From Chroococcidiopsidaceae cyanobacterium CP_BM_RX_35 (GTDB lineage: Bacteria > Cyanobacteriota > Cyanobacteriia > Cyanobacteriales > Chroococcidiopsidaceae), in contig JAFAVL010000566.1 in NCBI GenBank assembly GCA_019242465.1, positions 1-8,580 on the forward strand: DNA of 8,580 nt. The letters run 5' to 3'. Of the stretch, positions 1 to 6,117 are shown piece by piece. A program made the translations under genes and the position numbers. Numbering within the stretch: the stretch's first letter is position 1; the number at the start of each line of letters is the position of its first letter. Below the pieces are notes generated by a model, which did no database searches, was not told where the DNA came from, and saw only the letters and a list, made by a program, of their open reading frames with translations.

Positions 1-742
1 GCGCCGGATCACCCCGCCCGGCGGATTCTCGGTTTCTGCTGTGTAATCTAAAACCTCTAGCGCTTTGCTATCCCCGCTGCCAGATGTCCCGATTGGTGAA
101 GCAACAGGACCGGAAGCTCAGTGGAAACGGCATCGAGTTCTTGGCGGACGGGATGCCGCTGCTCCTGAAGCTGGGAGTCATCACAGCCATTGCCAATAAC
201 CCAACCAAAGTGAGCAATCAAGTCTGGATTGTTCTCGCTCCACTGGCGCAGCGTTTGTTGCAGTTTAGCAATACGGTCTACATCACCATCAGGTGGCGGT
301 AGCAGATTGGCAACGGTGGCAGCGATGCCCTGATTAAAATATGCCCGTGCCCATCAATAAAACCGGGCACAATCGTCTTACCATTTAGATCAATGATTTG
401 AGTGGCGTCTCCCTGAAACTCCATTACCTGATCGCGACTGCCCACTGCCAGAATTTTTCCAAGCTTAATCGCAACCGCCTCGGCAGTGGGCTGAGCATCA
501 TTGACAGTAATCACTTCACCGATGTAGATTGCATCGGCAACTGCATCTTGCTGACTAATTGCATTGAACTGGGAAGTATTGGAGGATTGGCTAGCTTGAT
601 TCGACTGGCTAGCTAGAACGGTTGCCGCAAATGCTCCTGTACCCAGCAGCAAATAAAGCCTGGGTAGGGTGAATTGCTCACTTAGCAGATGAAAGCACGG
701 ATTGCAGCAGGAGCATTGTCCAAACGTAGAGCGTTGGTTCAT
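1..742 (-). pseudogene. YtcJ-type amidohydrolase, 5' part, two frameshifts, truncated by window edge
   Basis: The minus strand encodes the N-terminal part of an Amidohydro_3/YtcJ-like metal-dependent hydrolase. The start at 742 has a Shine-Dalgarno GAGGA (plus-strand 751-755) 8 nt upstream. The N-terminus has a Cys-rich stretch (QCSCCNPC), then a hydrophobic segment (LYLLLGTGAFAATVLA) resembling a Tat-type export signal, but with PRLY where a twin-arginine is expected. Next come the family's N-terminal beta domain (AIYIGEVITVNDAQPTAEA) and the metal-binding HxH motif in PGFIDGHGH. Directly after GHGHI the frame is lost in the A-run at 336-339. The next frame is open to about 74 and reads like the family (NQGIAATVANLLPPPDGD, then LHQSGHLAAG). 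Around 70-72 a second missing base restores SKALEVLDYTAETENPPGG, open to position 1. Two one-base deletions suggest a decaying gene, although sequencing errors in short homopolymers would look the same. The substrate is unknown, and there is no evident tie to the neighbouring catabolic genes. Confidence 0.8.
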
Positions 743-862
743 CGTTCAATTCCTCAGAGGATTGTCAAAGCTGTAGGCGAAGCTGATGCCCTCGATCGGC
801 TTTTGAGTGATGCCGTAAAAGAAATAATTGATTTACGTATTGAGCCTAGAGTGCAAAAATAA
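689..862 (+). CDS. Doubtful small ORF or gene fragment, 57 aa, function unknown
   Basis: An ATG at 689 opens 57 codons ending in TAA at 860-862. The product is basic, and its second half (RIVKAVGEADALDRLLSDAV and onward) looks like a soluble amphipathic helix with codon use similar to the neighbours. I do not recognise it. It has an in-frame TAG at 683-685, just upstream, and no clear ribosome binding site. Its first 54 bases lie antisense over the amidohydrolase start, which does have a good ribosome binding site. It could be the remaining 3' end of a lost gene or a chance ORF. Confidence 0.2.
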   Translation: MKARIAAGALSKRRALVHRSIPQRIVKAVGEADALDRLLSDAVKEIIDLRIEPRVQK

Positions 863-1223
863 GAATGAGATAATAAAACATAAAACATCGGTAAAAATGA
901 GCAAAATGACAAAAATATTAAATTACAGAAAACGATGTTGAAAGCTCAGCGCATAAGAGCCGTGGGACGCGGGTTGCTCCACTTGGGGTCTCCCTAAGTG
1001 GAGCACACAGCGAGTGAAAACGAGGGGCATCTTTAGGGGTTGTGTTACAAAAAGTTTTTGAGGAAAGACTCTTGGGAAAGGGAATCAACTAAACAACTAC
1101 TCTAAAGATTTCAGCTATGAATTTGCCCCGTTCTTTGATGGCTCCTTGTTATTGGTTGGTCGCAGGTGTGAACGAAAACGTTTTTCTAGTGCCGCTCTAG
1201 TGTTTGCAACACAACCTAACAGG
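863..1223. other. Intergenic region without a convincing gene
   Basis: This stretch lies between the small ORF and the end of the fumarylacetoacetase gene. All frames carry stops or give protein-unlike translations. The one clear structure is the hairpin at 975-1005. Short palindromes are also present (CAAAAAGTTTTTG at 1048-1060, AAAACGTTTT at 1175-1184), as is a weak 5-bp inverted repeat at 1200-1212 just past the fumarylacetoacetase stop. None of these has the T-run that would make a convincing terminator. Confidence 0.6.
975..1005. repeat. Strong hairpin repeat with GGGTCTCCC core
   Basis: The arms TGCTCCACTTGGGG (975-988) and CCCTAAGTGGAGCA (992-1005) pair over 14 bp, with one G-T wobble (985/995) and a 3-nt TCT loop. 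No T-run follows on either strand, so it does not look like a Rho-independent terminator. The apical core GGGTCTCCC (986-994) recurs, reverse-complemented, in the hairpin inside the gene at 6118-7131. It is most likely a degenerate copy of a dispersed cyanobacterial palindromic repeat; the flanking GGGACGCGGG has no matching partner on the other side. Confidence 0.75.
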
Positions 1224-2543
1224 TCACTCGGCAGGAGTAACTACACCCCGACACTCTCCAAAACCTACTCTGGCATAGCCTTCCTTCTCACAGTATCCGC
1301 GAAGAATGACTTCATCACCATCAGATAGAAAGTACCGTACCTCACCACTTGGTAGTTCGATAGACTTAGAACCGCGCTGAGAGATCTCGAGCAGACACCC
1401 TTGCGAACCTTCCTCGGCACCAGAGACTGTCCCACTAGCTAATAAATCTCCAGAGCAGAGGTTACAACCGTTACTCGAGTGGTGGGTGAGCATCTGAGCC
1501 AATGTCCAATACATCTGCTTGAAAGAAGAACGGCTCAAGCGAAACGGCTGCCTACCTTCCTCACGCATTTGGGCCGAACAAAGTAATACTTCAACAGTAA
1601 GGTCGATTCCGCCAAGGCTAGAATCGAGCGGCGAGGAGAGATAGGGTAGAGGAAGGGGATCTCCCTGGGGGCGGTGGAAAGCCGGACAGCGAAAGGGTGC
1701 TAGAGCTTCCAAGGTGATAATCCAGGGAGAAAGCGTGGTTGCAAAGTTTTTTGATAGGAAGGGACCAAGGGGCTGGTTTTCCCAGGCTTGAATGTCTCGA
1801 GCCGACCAATCGTTTACCAAGCAAAGCCCAAATATGTGGTCTTCAGCATTGTCGATCGAGATAGGCTGCCCCAGCTCGTTCTCAACCCCAATGAAAAATC
1901 CGACCTCTAGTTCGTAGTCTAGAAGCTGAGAAGGTCCGAAGCTAGGGACAGAATCCCCAGAACCCTTTGTTTGACCACTTGGGCGCTTGATCGAGATGCC
2001 ACTAGGTACAATGGAGGAAGCGCGCCCGTGATAGGCGATCGGTACGTACTTATAATTAGGGAATAGTGGATTGTCGGGGCGGAACAATTTCCCTACATTG
2101 GTAGCATGAAAAATTGAGGCGTAGAAGTCTGTGTAGTTGCCAATCCTGACAGGCAGTAGCAGTTCGGCATCGGACATGGGAATAAGAATCTCTCTGACTG
2201 GAGGAGGCTTTTGCTTGTCATATCGTAACAATTCGCTTAAGCGAAGGCGTATTGCTGAACAAGCTCCCTTCCCCATCGCCATTAATCGATTTAAGTTGGG
2301 TGCCGTGCATGCCTCTTGCAGCTCTTCGGGAAGATCCTGAAGCAGTCCTGCCGAGCGGCACGAGGATAAATCTAGAACTTGGTCTCCGATCGCAACACCG
2401 ATACGTGAGTTTTCGGTACTACCTCGAGGTCGAAACACACCAAATGGAAGGTTCTGAATTGGAAAATCAGTGTCTTTTTGATTCGCAGACTCTACCCAAC
2501 TATGCAAACTTGGAGCGTGAGTGGCATCAACAGTGCGGCTCAT
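1224..2543 (-). CDS. fahA: Fumarylacetoacetase (fumarylacetoacetate hydrolase)
   Basis: This 439-residue protein catalyses the last step of homogentisate breakdown, hydrolysing fumarylacetoacetate to fumarate and acetoacetate in the cytoplasm. It has an N-terminal FAH_N-type domain (about 30-125) and a C-terminal FAA_hydrolase fold (about 130-430). By correspondence with the mouse enzyme, the metal ligands are D139 (NYTDFY), E211 and E213 (DYELEVGFF) and D245 (VNDWSARD). The catalytic His is H146 (FHATNVG), and R155, Y171, Q252, K265, T372 and E386 match other active-site residues. The position of mouse Tyr244 is Asn256 here (QAWENQPLGPF), an apparent departure in a substrate-contacting residue. 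Length is normal for the family. Its ATG overlaps the TGA of the upstream 295-residue gene (ATGA), which implies translational coupling. No clear terminator was found after the stop. Confidence 0.95.
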   Translation of the reverse strand: MSRTVDATHAPSLHSWVESANQKDTDFPIQNLPFGVFRPRGSTENSRIGVAIGDQVLDLSSCRSAGLLQDLPEELQEACTAPNLNRLMAMGKGACSAIRLRLSELLRYDKQKPPPVREILIPMSDAELLLPVRIGNYTDFYASIFHATNVGKLFRPDNPLFPNYKYVPIAYHGRASSIVPSGISIKRPSGQTKGSGDSVPSFGPSQLLDYELEVGFFIGVENELGQPISIDNAEDHIFGLCLVNDWSARDIQAWENQPLGPFLSKNFATTLSPWIITLEALAPFRCPAFHRPQGDPLPLPYLSSPLDSSLGGIDLTVEVLLCSAQMREEGRQPFRLSRSSFKQMYWTLAQMLTHHSSNGCNLCSGDLLASGTVSGAEEGSQGCLLEISQRGSKSIELPSGEVRYFLSDGDEVILRGYCEKEGYARVGFGECRGVVTPAE

Positions 2544-3427
2544 AATAGATTGAGCTCCTCAAGACCGTCTATCAGCTCTTGAAACGAGCAGGAACCGAAG
2601 GAGAGAAAGAAGCGTTGCCGAGCTTCCTCTATCTCTAGAATGCTCAGTCGGCGATCGCGCCAGGAAAGACCATCTGCTTTAAATTGGAAGCCGTCGATGG
2701 AAGATTCATCGAGGAGCTCTAGAGCATCTTCCGGTGTTACTTTTTGCCAATAAGCAAATGCTGCCATAACAGCAACATTTAGGAAGCCGTGCATCATAGT
2801 AGAAGGGTCATCTGATGCACTCGTTAAGCGATAGTTGGCAGGCAACGGGTGGTGCAAACCTGCGGTTGCCTTAAATGGAACTCGAGCCGGAGCCAGCGCA
2901 AGAATACCCTGACAAAGCTCAGTTGTACTTGGAAACGTGTTAGTAGTTGTGCCTCCGGTTCGGATCTTAGCCAATGCGCTAGTGTGTCGCAAGGCAGCTA
3001 AATACGTATCTAAAGATTTGTTGAGGGGAATTTCGAAAAAGGAGTTAACTGTAATAGGTAAATAAGGCAGCACTCTCTCGATTTCTGTAGGTGGAAGCGG
3101 AGGGAATTCTAAGGCTGTGACTGCTATCTTGTCACTATTATTGAGCGAACGCACTCTCTTAATTTCTAGAGCCAAATCCTCTGAAAGGATCGCGCTTAAA
3201 AACCACTGCCTCGCTTTATTATCTTCTAATGGATCTATAGGTAGGAGTTGTTCGAACTGGTTCAAACTGGAAGCAGGAAGTACAAAACGACCTAGCATCC
3301 AATTATGAGGAGCCGTTTGGTACTGAGCATAATTCGTCAGCGCTTCTTTTAGACTAAGCTTTGCTGGAGGGAAAAGTCCGGCGTAATCCACAATCGATGA
3401 TAGGAGTGCCTTTAATGATGCAAGCAC
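2540..3427 (-). CDS. Uncharacterised 295-aa protein coupled to fumarylacetoacetase
   Basis: This is a soluble protein with no signal peptide or membrane segment. I recognise it only as a conserved hypothetical type found in several bacterial phyla, not as a named enzyme. Landmarks are SIVDYAGLFPPAKLSL (residues 11-26), WMLGRFVLPAS (43-53), KIRTGG (154-159), PFKATAGLHHPL (184-195) and a C-terminal FFLSFGSCSFQELIDGLEEL (273-292). The KIRTGG and FKATAGLHHP segments look like beta-strand-end active-site loops of a TIM-barrel-like fold, though that is an impression. The start is GTG at 3427, supported by AGGAGG 9-10 nt upstream. The stop TGA overlaps the fumarylacetoacetase ATG, so the two proteins are probably made together. 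It lacks the glutathione-transferase features of MaiA. Because the isomerase step is otherwise missing, it is a candidate for converting maleylacetoacetate to fumarylacetoacetate; this is inference from context only. Confidence 0.9.
   Translation of the reverse strand: MLASLKALLSSIVDYAGLFPPAKLSLKEALTNYAQYQTAPHNWMLGRFVLPASSLNQFEQLLPIDPLEDNKARQWFLSAILSEDLALEIKRVRSLNNSDKIAVTALEFPPLPPTEIERVLPYLPITVNSFFEIPLNKSLDTYLAALRHTSALAKIRTGGTTTNTFPSTTELCQGILALAPARVPFKATAGLHHPLPANYRLTSASDDPSTMMHGFLNVAVMAAFAYWQKVTPEDALELLDESSIDGFQFKADGLSWRDRRLSILEIEEARQRFFLSFGSCSFQELIDGLEELNLL
2651..2658. repeat. HIP1 octamer GCGATCGC
   Basis: Highly iterated palindrome typical of cyanobacterial genomes, here inside the 295-aa gene. 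Two more copies lie at 4118-4125 and 7765-7772. Three in 8.6 kb is above the chance rate of roughly one per 65 kb, which supports the assignment of the host. Confidence 0.85.
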
Positions 3428-3435
3428 TAGGCATT

Positions 3436-3442
3436 CCCTCCT
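3436..3442 (-). promoter_or_regulatory. Shine-Dalgarno fixing the GTG start of the 295-aa gene
   Basis: The minus strand reads AGGAGGG followed by 8 nt (AATGCCTA) and then GTG at 3427-3425. The nearby ATG at 3434-3432 is out of frame, so the strong purine tract supports the GTG start. Confidence 0.7.
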
Positions 3443-3640
3443 CTATCTAACTCAGCAGTAGTGAATAAGCTTTAATTTCATTTTGGTAGTGCAGTTCTTT
3501 AGTTACCTATATCTCCAGACATATCCAGTAATAAATATCCTACAAATGGATGAGTCAACTATAGATTCCATACGGTTGAATTTGTTAACAATAATGAATG
3601 ACCGTAAGGAGATAAAAATAAATTTTATAATTTGATTAGA

Positions 3641-3671
3641 GGCTTTTTAGCTAGAGAAATAACTAAAAGCC
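3641..3671. repeat. Imperfect inverted repeat in the divergent promoter region
   Basis: GGCTTTTTAG (3641-3650) and CTAAAAGCC (3663-3671) are inverted copies apart from one bulged T, separated by 12 nt. It lies just after the TATAAT of the possible rightward promoter. It could be an operator or a 5'-leader hairpin; no T-run follows directly, so a terminator is less likely. Confidence 0.4.
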
Positions 3672-3783
3672 CGCACAAAGTGACATGTTGATTTTTTAGC
3701 AAGCAATCGATTCAATAGTCCATTCAGATTGCTAGTGGAGTTTTTTCGATATCTCCTCAAAGCATCAGGTGGACCCGTTTGCA

Positions 3784-3788
3784 GGGAG
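3784..3788 (+). promoter_or_regulatory. Shine-Dalgarno that decides the hppD start
   Basis: GGGAG lies 8 nt before the ATG at 3797. An in-frame TTG at 3779 would add six residues but would place this purine tract inside the gene. The ATG gives the N-terminus MGSFYPIKRFDHLEFYVGNA, which begins just before the first conserved segment. Confidence 0.65.
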
Positions 3789-3796
3789 CTATTTCT

Positions 3797-4894
3797 ATGG
3801 GCAGCTTTTACCCCATTAAGCGATTCGACCACCTCGAATTTTATGTTGGGAACGCTAAGCAGGCAGCGCTCTTCTACTCAAAGTGTTTTGGATTCACCAA
3901 TACAGCTTATCGGGGGCTGGAAACTGGCAGTCGTGAAACTGCATCTTATGTAATGGAACAAGGAGATATTCGTTTCATTTTAAGTACAGGATTGAGTCCA
4001 AACCATCCGATCTCAAAAAGCGTACTCAAGCACGGCGATGGAATAGCGATTGTTGCCCTAGAAGTACCAGATGCGCTCAGCGCTTACGAGGAAGCAACTA
4101 GGCGAGGTGCGGTTGGAGCGATCGCCCCAACCGAAGAGAAAGACGATTGCGGAGTATTGCGCTACTCTGCCATTCGCGCCTATGGTGATACGTTAATCGA
4201 GTTCGTCGACCGGAGCAATTACGTCGGTGTTTTTGCTCCCGGCTTTCAGCCTCGGAACCAAGCTTGCAGCAAAGGAGTGGGACTGAAGGCGATCGACCAC
4301 GTAGTTGCAAACGTGGAGCTGGGGGCTATGGACCAATGGGTACGATTTTTTGCCAATACGATGGGCTTTAGCCTGTTGATTCATTTTGACGATCAGGCTA
4401 TTTCCACAGAGTACTCAGCCTTAATGTCCAAGGTAATACAGGACAGCACAGGCAAGATTAAACTTCCAATCAACGAGCCAGCCCCAAGCAAGCGGAAGTC
4501 CCAGATCGAAGAGTACTTGGAATACAACTACGGACCCGGAATTCAACATGTTGCCTGTGCAACCGATAACATCATTGAGGCTGTTACCTATTTGAGGGCA
4601 GCAGGAGTCGAGTTTTTATCCGTACCGAAAACGTATTACGAGAACTTAGAGAAGCAGGTAGGGAAAATTGATGAGCCGATCGACAAGCTGGCAGAGCTGG
4701 GAATCCTCGTGGATCGGGAAGAAGATGGTTATTTATTACAGATTTTCACCCAGCCCGTAGAGGACCGCCCCACTCTCTTCTTTGAGGTAATCGAGCGGCA
4801 TGGGGCGCAGGGCTTTGGTGAGGGTAACTTCAAATCCTTATTTGTAGCCATCGAGCGCGAGCAGGCGCTGCGGGGCAATCTTTTGAGTGTTTAG
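3797..4894 (+). CDS. hppD: 4-hydroxyphenylpyruvate dioxygenase
   Basis: This non-heme Fe(II) enzyme converts 4-hydroxyphenylpyruvate, CO2 loss included, to homogentisate. From the ATG at 3797 it has 365 residues, the normal bacterial size. It has the two-domain glyoxalase-like (VOC) layout: an N-terminal half from FDHLEFYVGNA (10-20) and a catalytic half from IDHVVANVE (166-174). The 2-His-1-carboxylate iron ligands are visible as H168 (IDHVV), H251 (GIQHVACAT) and E330 (FFEVIER). Other family landmarks are STEYSALMSKV (203-213), LPINEPAP (223-230), LLQIFTQP (313-320) and the C-terminal helix GFGEGNFKSLFVAIEREQAL (339-358). Hydroxymandelate synthase is a close relative, but the homogentisate dioxygenase gene 15 nt downstream argues for HPPD. 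It is the first gene of the rightward series. In cyanobacteria HPPD usually serves tocopherol synthesis; here it sits with the degradative genes. Confidence 0.93.
   Translation: MGSFYPIKRFDHLEFYVGNAKQAALFYSKCFGFTNTAYRGLETGSRETASYVMEQGDIRFILSTGLSPNHPISKSVLKHGDGIAIVALEVPDALSAYEEATRRGAVGAIAPTEEKDDCGVLRYSAIRAYGDTLIEFVDRSNYVGVFAPGFQPRNQACSKGVGLKAIDHVVANVELGAMDQWVRFFANTMGFSLLIHFDDQAISTEYSALMSKVIQDSTGKIKLPINEPAPSKRKSQIEEYLEYNYGPGIQHVACATDNIIEAVTYLRAAGVEFLSVPKTYYENLEKQVGKIDEPIDKLAELGILVDREEDGYLLQIFTQPVEDRPTLFFEVIERHGAQGFGEGNFKSLFVAIEREQALRGNLLSV
4118..4125. repeat. HIP1 octamer GCGATCGC
   Basis: Second copy of the cyanobacterial octamer, within hppD. It encodes part of GAIAPTE. Confidence 0.85.
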
Positions 4895-4909
4895 CGATGG
4901 GGTGGAACC

Positions 4910-6067
4910 ATGACATACTACTACAAGTTGGGAAACATCCCCCACAAGCGGCACACCCAACTCCGCCAACCCGACGGCTCTTTGTATCACGAAGAGTTGA
5001 TTGGAATTCATGGCTTCTCAGGCGTTCACTCTCTTCTTTACCACTTACGTCCACCCACCCAGAACCAGAAGATCTGGCTGGAGGGAAAGGTGGACATTTC
5101 TTATGAAGAACAAGGTCCCTTGCGCCACCGCCACCTGCGAGCGGCAAACGAGGTTGCTTGTGGTGATGCAATTGCCGCTCGCGTACTCCTGCTAGCAAAT
5201 GCAGACATCTGCATGTCGATCGCTCGGCCTACAGTACCCATGCAGTATTGGTATCGCTTTGCCCATGGTGATGAAGTAATTTTCATCCATGAAGGCAGAG
5301 GTTTACTAGAGAGCCAGTATGGAATACTCCACTACAAGCCAGGTGATTATTTGGTGATTCCATCCGGTGTTCTTTGGCGGATCTTACCCGATGAGGGTAT
5401 CGAGCAGAGAATGCTAGTTGTGGAAGCATACGGTCATATTAAGGCGCCTGAGCGCTACATCAATCGTTACGGTCAATTCCTCGAAAGCTCCCCCTACGGT
5501 GAGCGTGACATTCGACCGCCTGAAGAGCTGATTACCCATGATGAGGAGGGGGAGTTTGTGATTCGAGTTAAAGCCCGAGACCGGATTACCAGCTACCTAC
5601 ATTACCATCACCCACTAGATGTTATGGGATGGGATGGGCATCTCTGGCCGTATGCGTTCAATATCGAGGACTTTGAGCCTATCACGGGTCGGGTTCACCA
5701 ACCACCTCCAGTGCATCAAACCTTTGACGGTCCTGGATTTGTCTTGTGCTCTTTCGTGCCGCGCCTCTTCGACTATCATCCTTTAGCAATTCCCGCTCCA
5801 TACAATCATTCCAACGTCGATTCCGATGAGGTCATTTACTACGTGAAGGGGAATTTCATGTCGCGCAAAGGGATCGAGCGCGCGTCTATTACGGTTCATC
5901 CCGGCGGCATTCCCCATGGTCCACACCCAGGAACGTATGAAGGGTCGATCGGTAAGGAACGAACTGACGAACTCGCCGTAATGATCGATACCTTTCGTCC
6001 GTTACAGCTTACGAGGAACGCGGTTTCACTTGAAGACAAAGACTACCCCTATAGCTGGAGCGCCTAA
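4910..6067 (+). CDS. hmgA: Homogentisate 1,2-dioxygenase
   Basis: This enzyme opens the homogentisate ring with O2 and Fe(II) to give maleylacetoacetate. At 385 residues it belongs to the shorter bacterial type rather than the roughly 430-445-residue human/Pseudomonas type. The cupin fold is evident: an N-terminal barrel includes VPMQYWYRFAHGDEVIFIHEG (109-129) and KPGDYLVIPSG (143-153), and a C-terminal barrel holds the iron site. Likely ligands are H300 and E307 (PYNHSNVDSDEV) and H336 (HPGGIPHGPHPG), with H263 or H269 (GRVHQPPPVHQTF) as candidates for the active-site base. The start at 4910 has a GGGGTGG tract just upstream, and the gap to the hppD stop is 15 nt. It ends in tandem stops (TAA TAG). 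With hppD and fahA it defines the homogentisate pathway. Confidence 0.93.
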   Translation: MTYYYKLGNIPHKRHTQLRQPDGSLYHEELIGIHGFSGVHSLLYHLRPPTQNQKIWLEGKVDISYEEQGPLRHRHLRAANEVACGDAIAARVLLLANADICMSIARPTVPMQYWYRFAHGDEVIFIHEGRGLLESQYGILHYKPGDYLVIPSGVLWRILPDEGIEQRMLVVEAYGHIKAPERYINRYGQFLESSPYGERDIRPPEELITHDEEGEFVIRVKARDRITSYLHYHHPLDVMGWDGHLWPYAFNIEDFEPITGRVHQPPPVHQTFDGPGFVLCSFVPRLFDYHPLAIPAPYNHSNVDSDEVIYYVKGNFMSRKGIERASITVHPGGIPHGPHPGTYEGSIGKERTDELAVMIDTFRPLQLTRNAVSLEDKDYPYSWSA

Positions 6068-6102
6068 TAGGGGCAAGAAAGCGAAGCCCCGATCTCACAA
6101 CC

Positions 6103-6108
6103 AGGAGG
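6103..6108 (+). promoter_or_regulatory. Consensus Shine-Dalgarno for the diiron-like gene
   Basis: AGGAGG lies 9 nt before the ATG at 6118, in the 50-nt gap after hmgA. It is the strongest ribosome binding site in the rightward series and fixes the start. Confidence 0.75.
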
Positions 6109-6117
6109 AATCCAATT

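Larger units (their letters stand above)
3428..3796. promoter_or_regulatory. Divergent intergenic region, likely promoters of both catabolic units
   Basis: This AT-rich stretch of about 370 bp separates the leftward pair (295-aa gene and fahA) from the rightward series (hppD onward). It holds no plausible gene. Visible elements are a perfect TTGTTAACAA palindrome (3582-3591), a TATAAT at 3626-3631 on the plus strand without a convincing -35, and an imperfect inverted repeat GGCTTTTTAG / CTAAAAGCC (3641-3650 and 3663-3671). On the minus strand there is TTGACT, a 17-nt spacer and TTTATT, upstream of the 295-aa gene. No regulator gene lies in the window, so any operator role for the palindromes is a guess. 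Confidence 0.5.

Noticed and set aside
975..1005. Hairpin as a Rho-independent terminator for fahA
   Set aside because: It lies more than 200 nt past the stop and has no T-run on the minus strand.
1048..1060. CAAAAAGTTTTTG palindrome as a possible terminator or transposon end
   Set aside because: No stable GC stem, no matching partner copy and no transposase nearby.
1029..1109. ATCTTTAG (1029-1036) and CTAAAGAT (1102-1109) as inverted copies
   Set aside because: Only 8 bp with 65 nt between and no further matching; AT-rich words this short recur by chance.
3626..3631. TATAAT as a firm promoter for the hppD series
   Set aside because: No TTGACA-like box at 16-18 nt; the nearest weak match (ATGACC, 3598-3603) is 22 nt away, so it is mentioned only within the regulatory region.
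4830..5198. A 122-codon minus-strand frame rich in Arg, Gly and Ser
   Set aside because: Antisense to the end of hppD and the start of hmgA, with low-complexity content and no recognisable motif.
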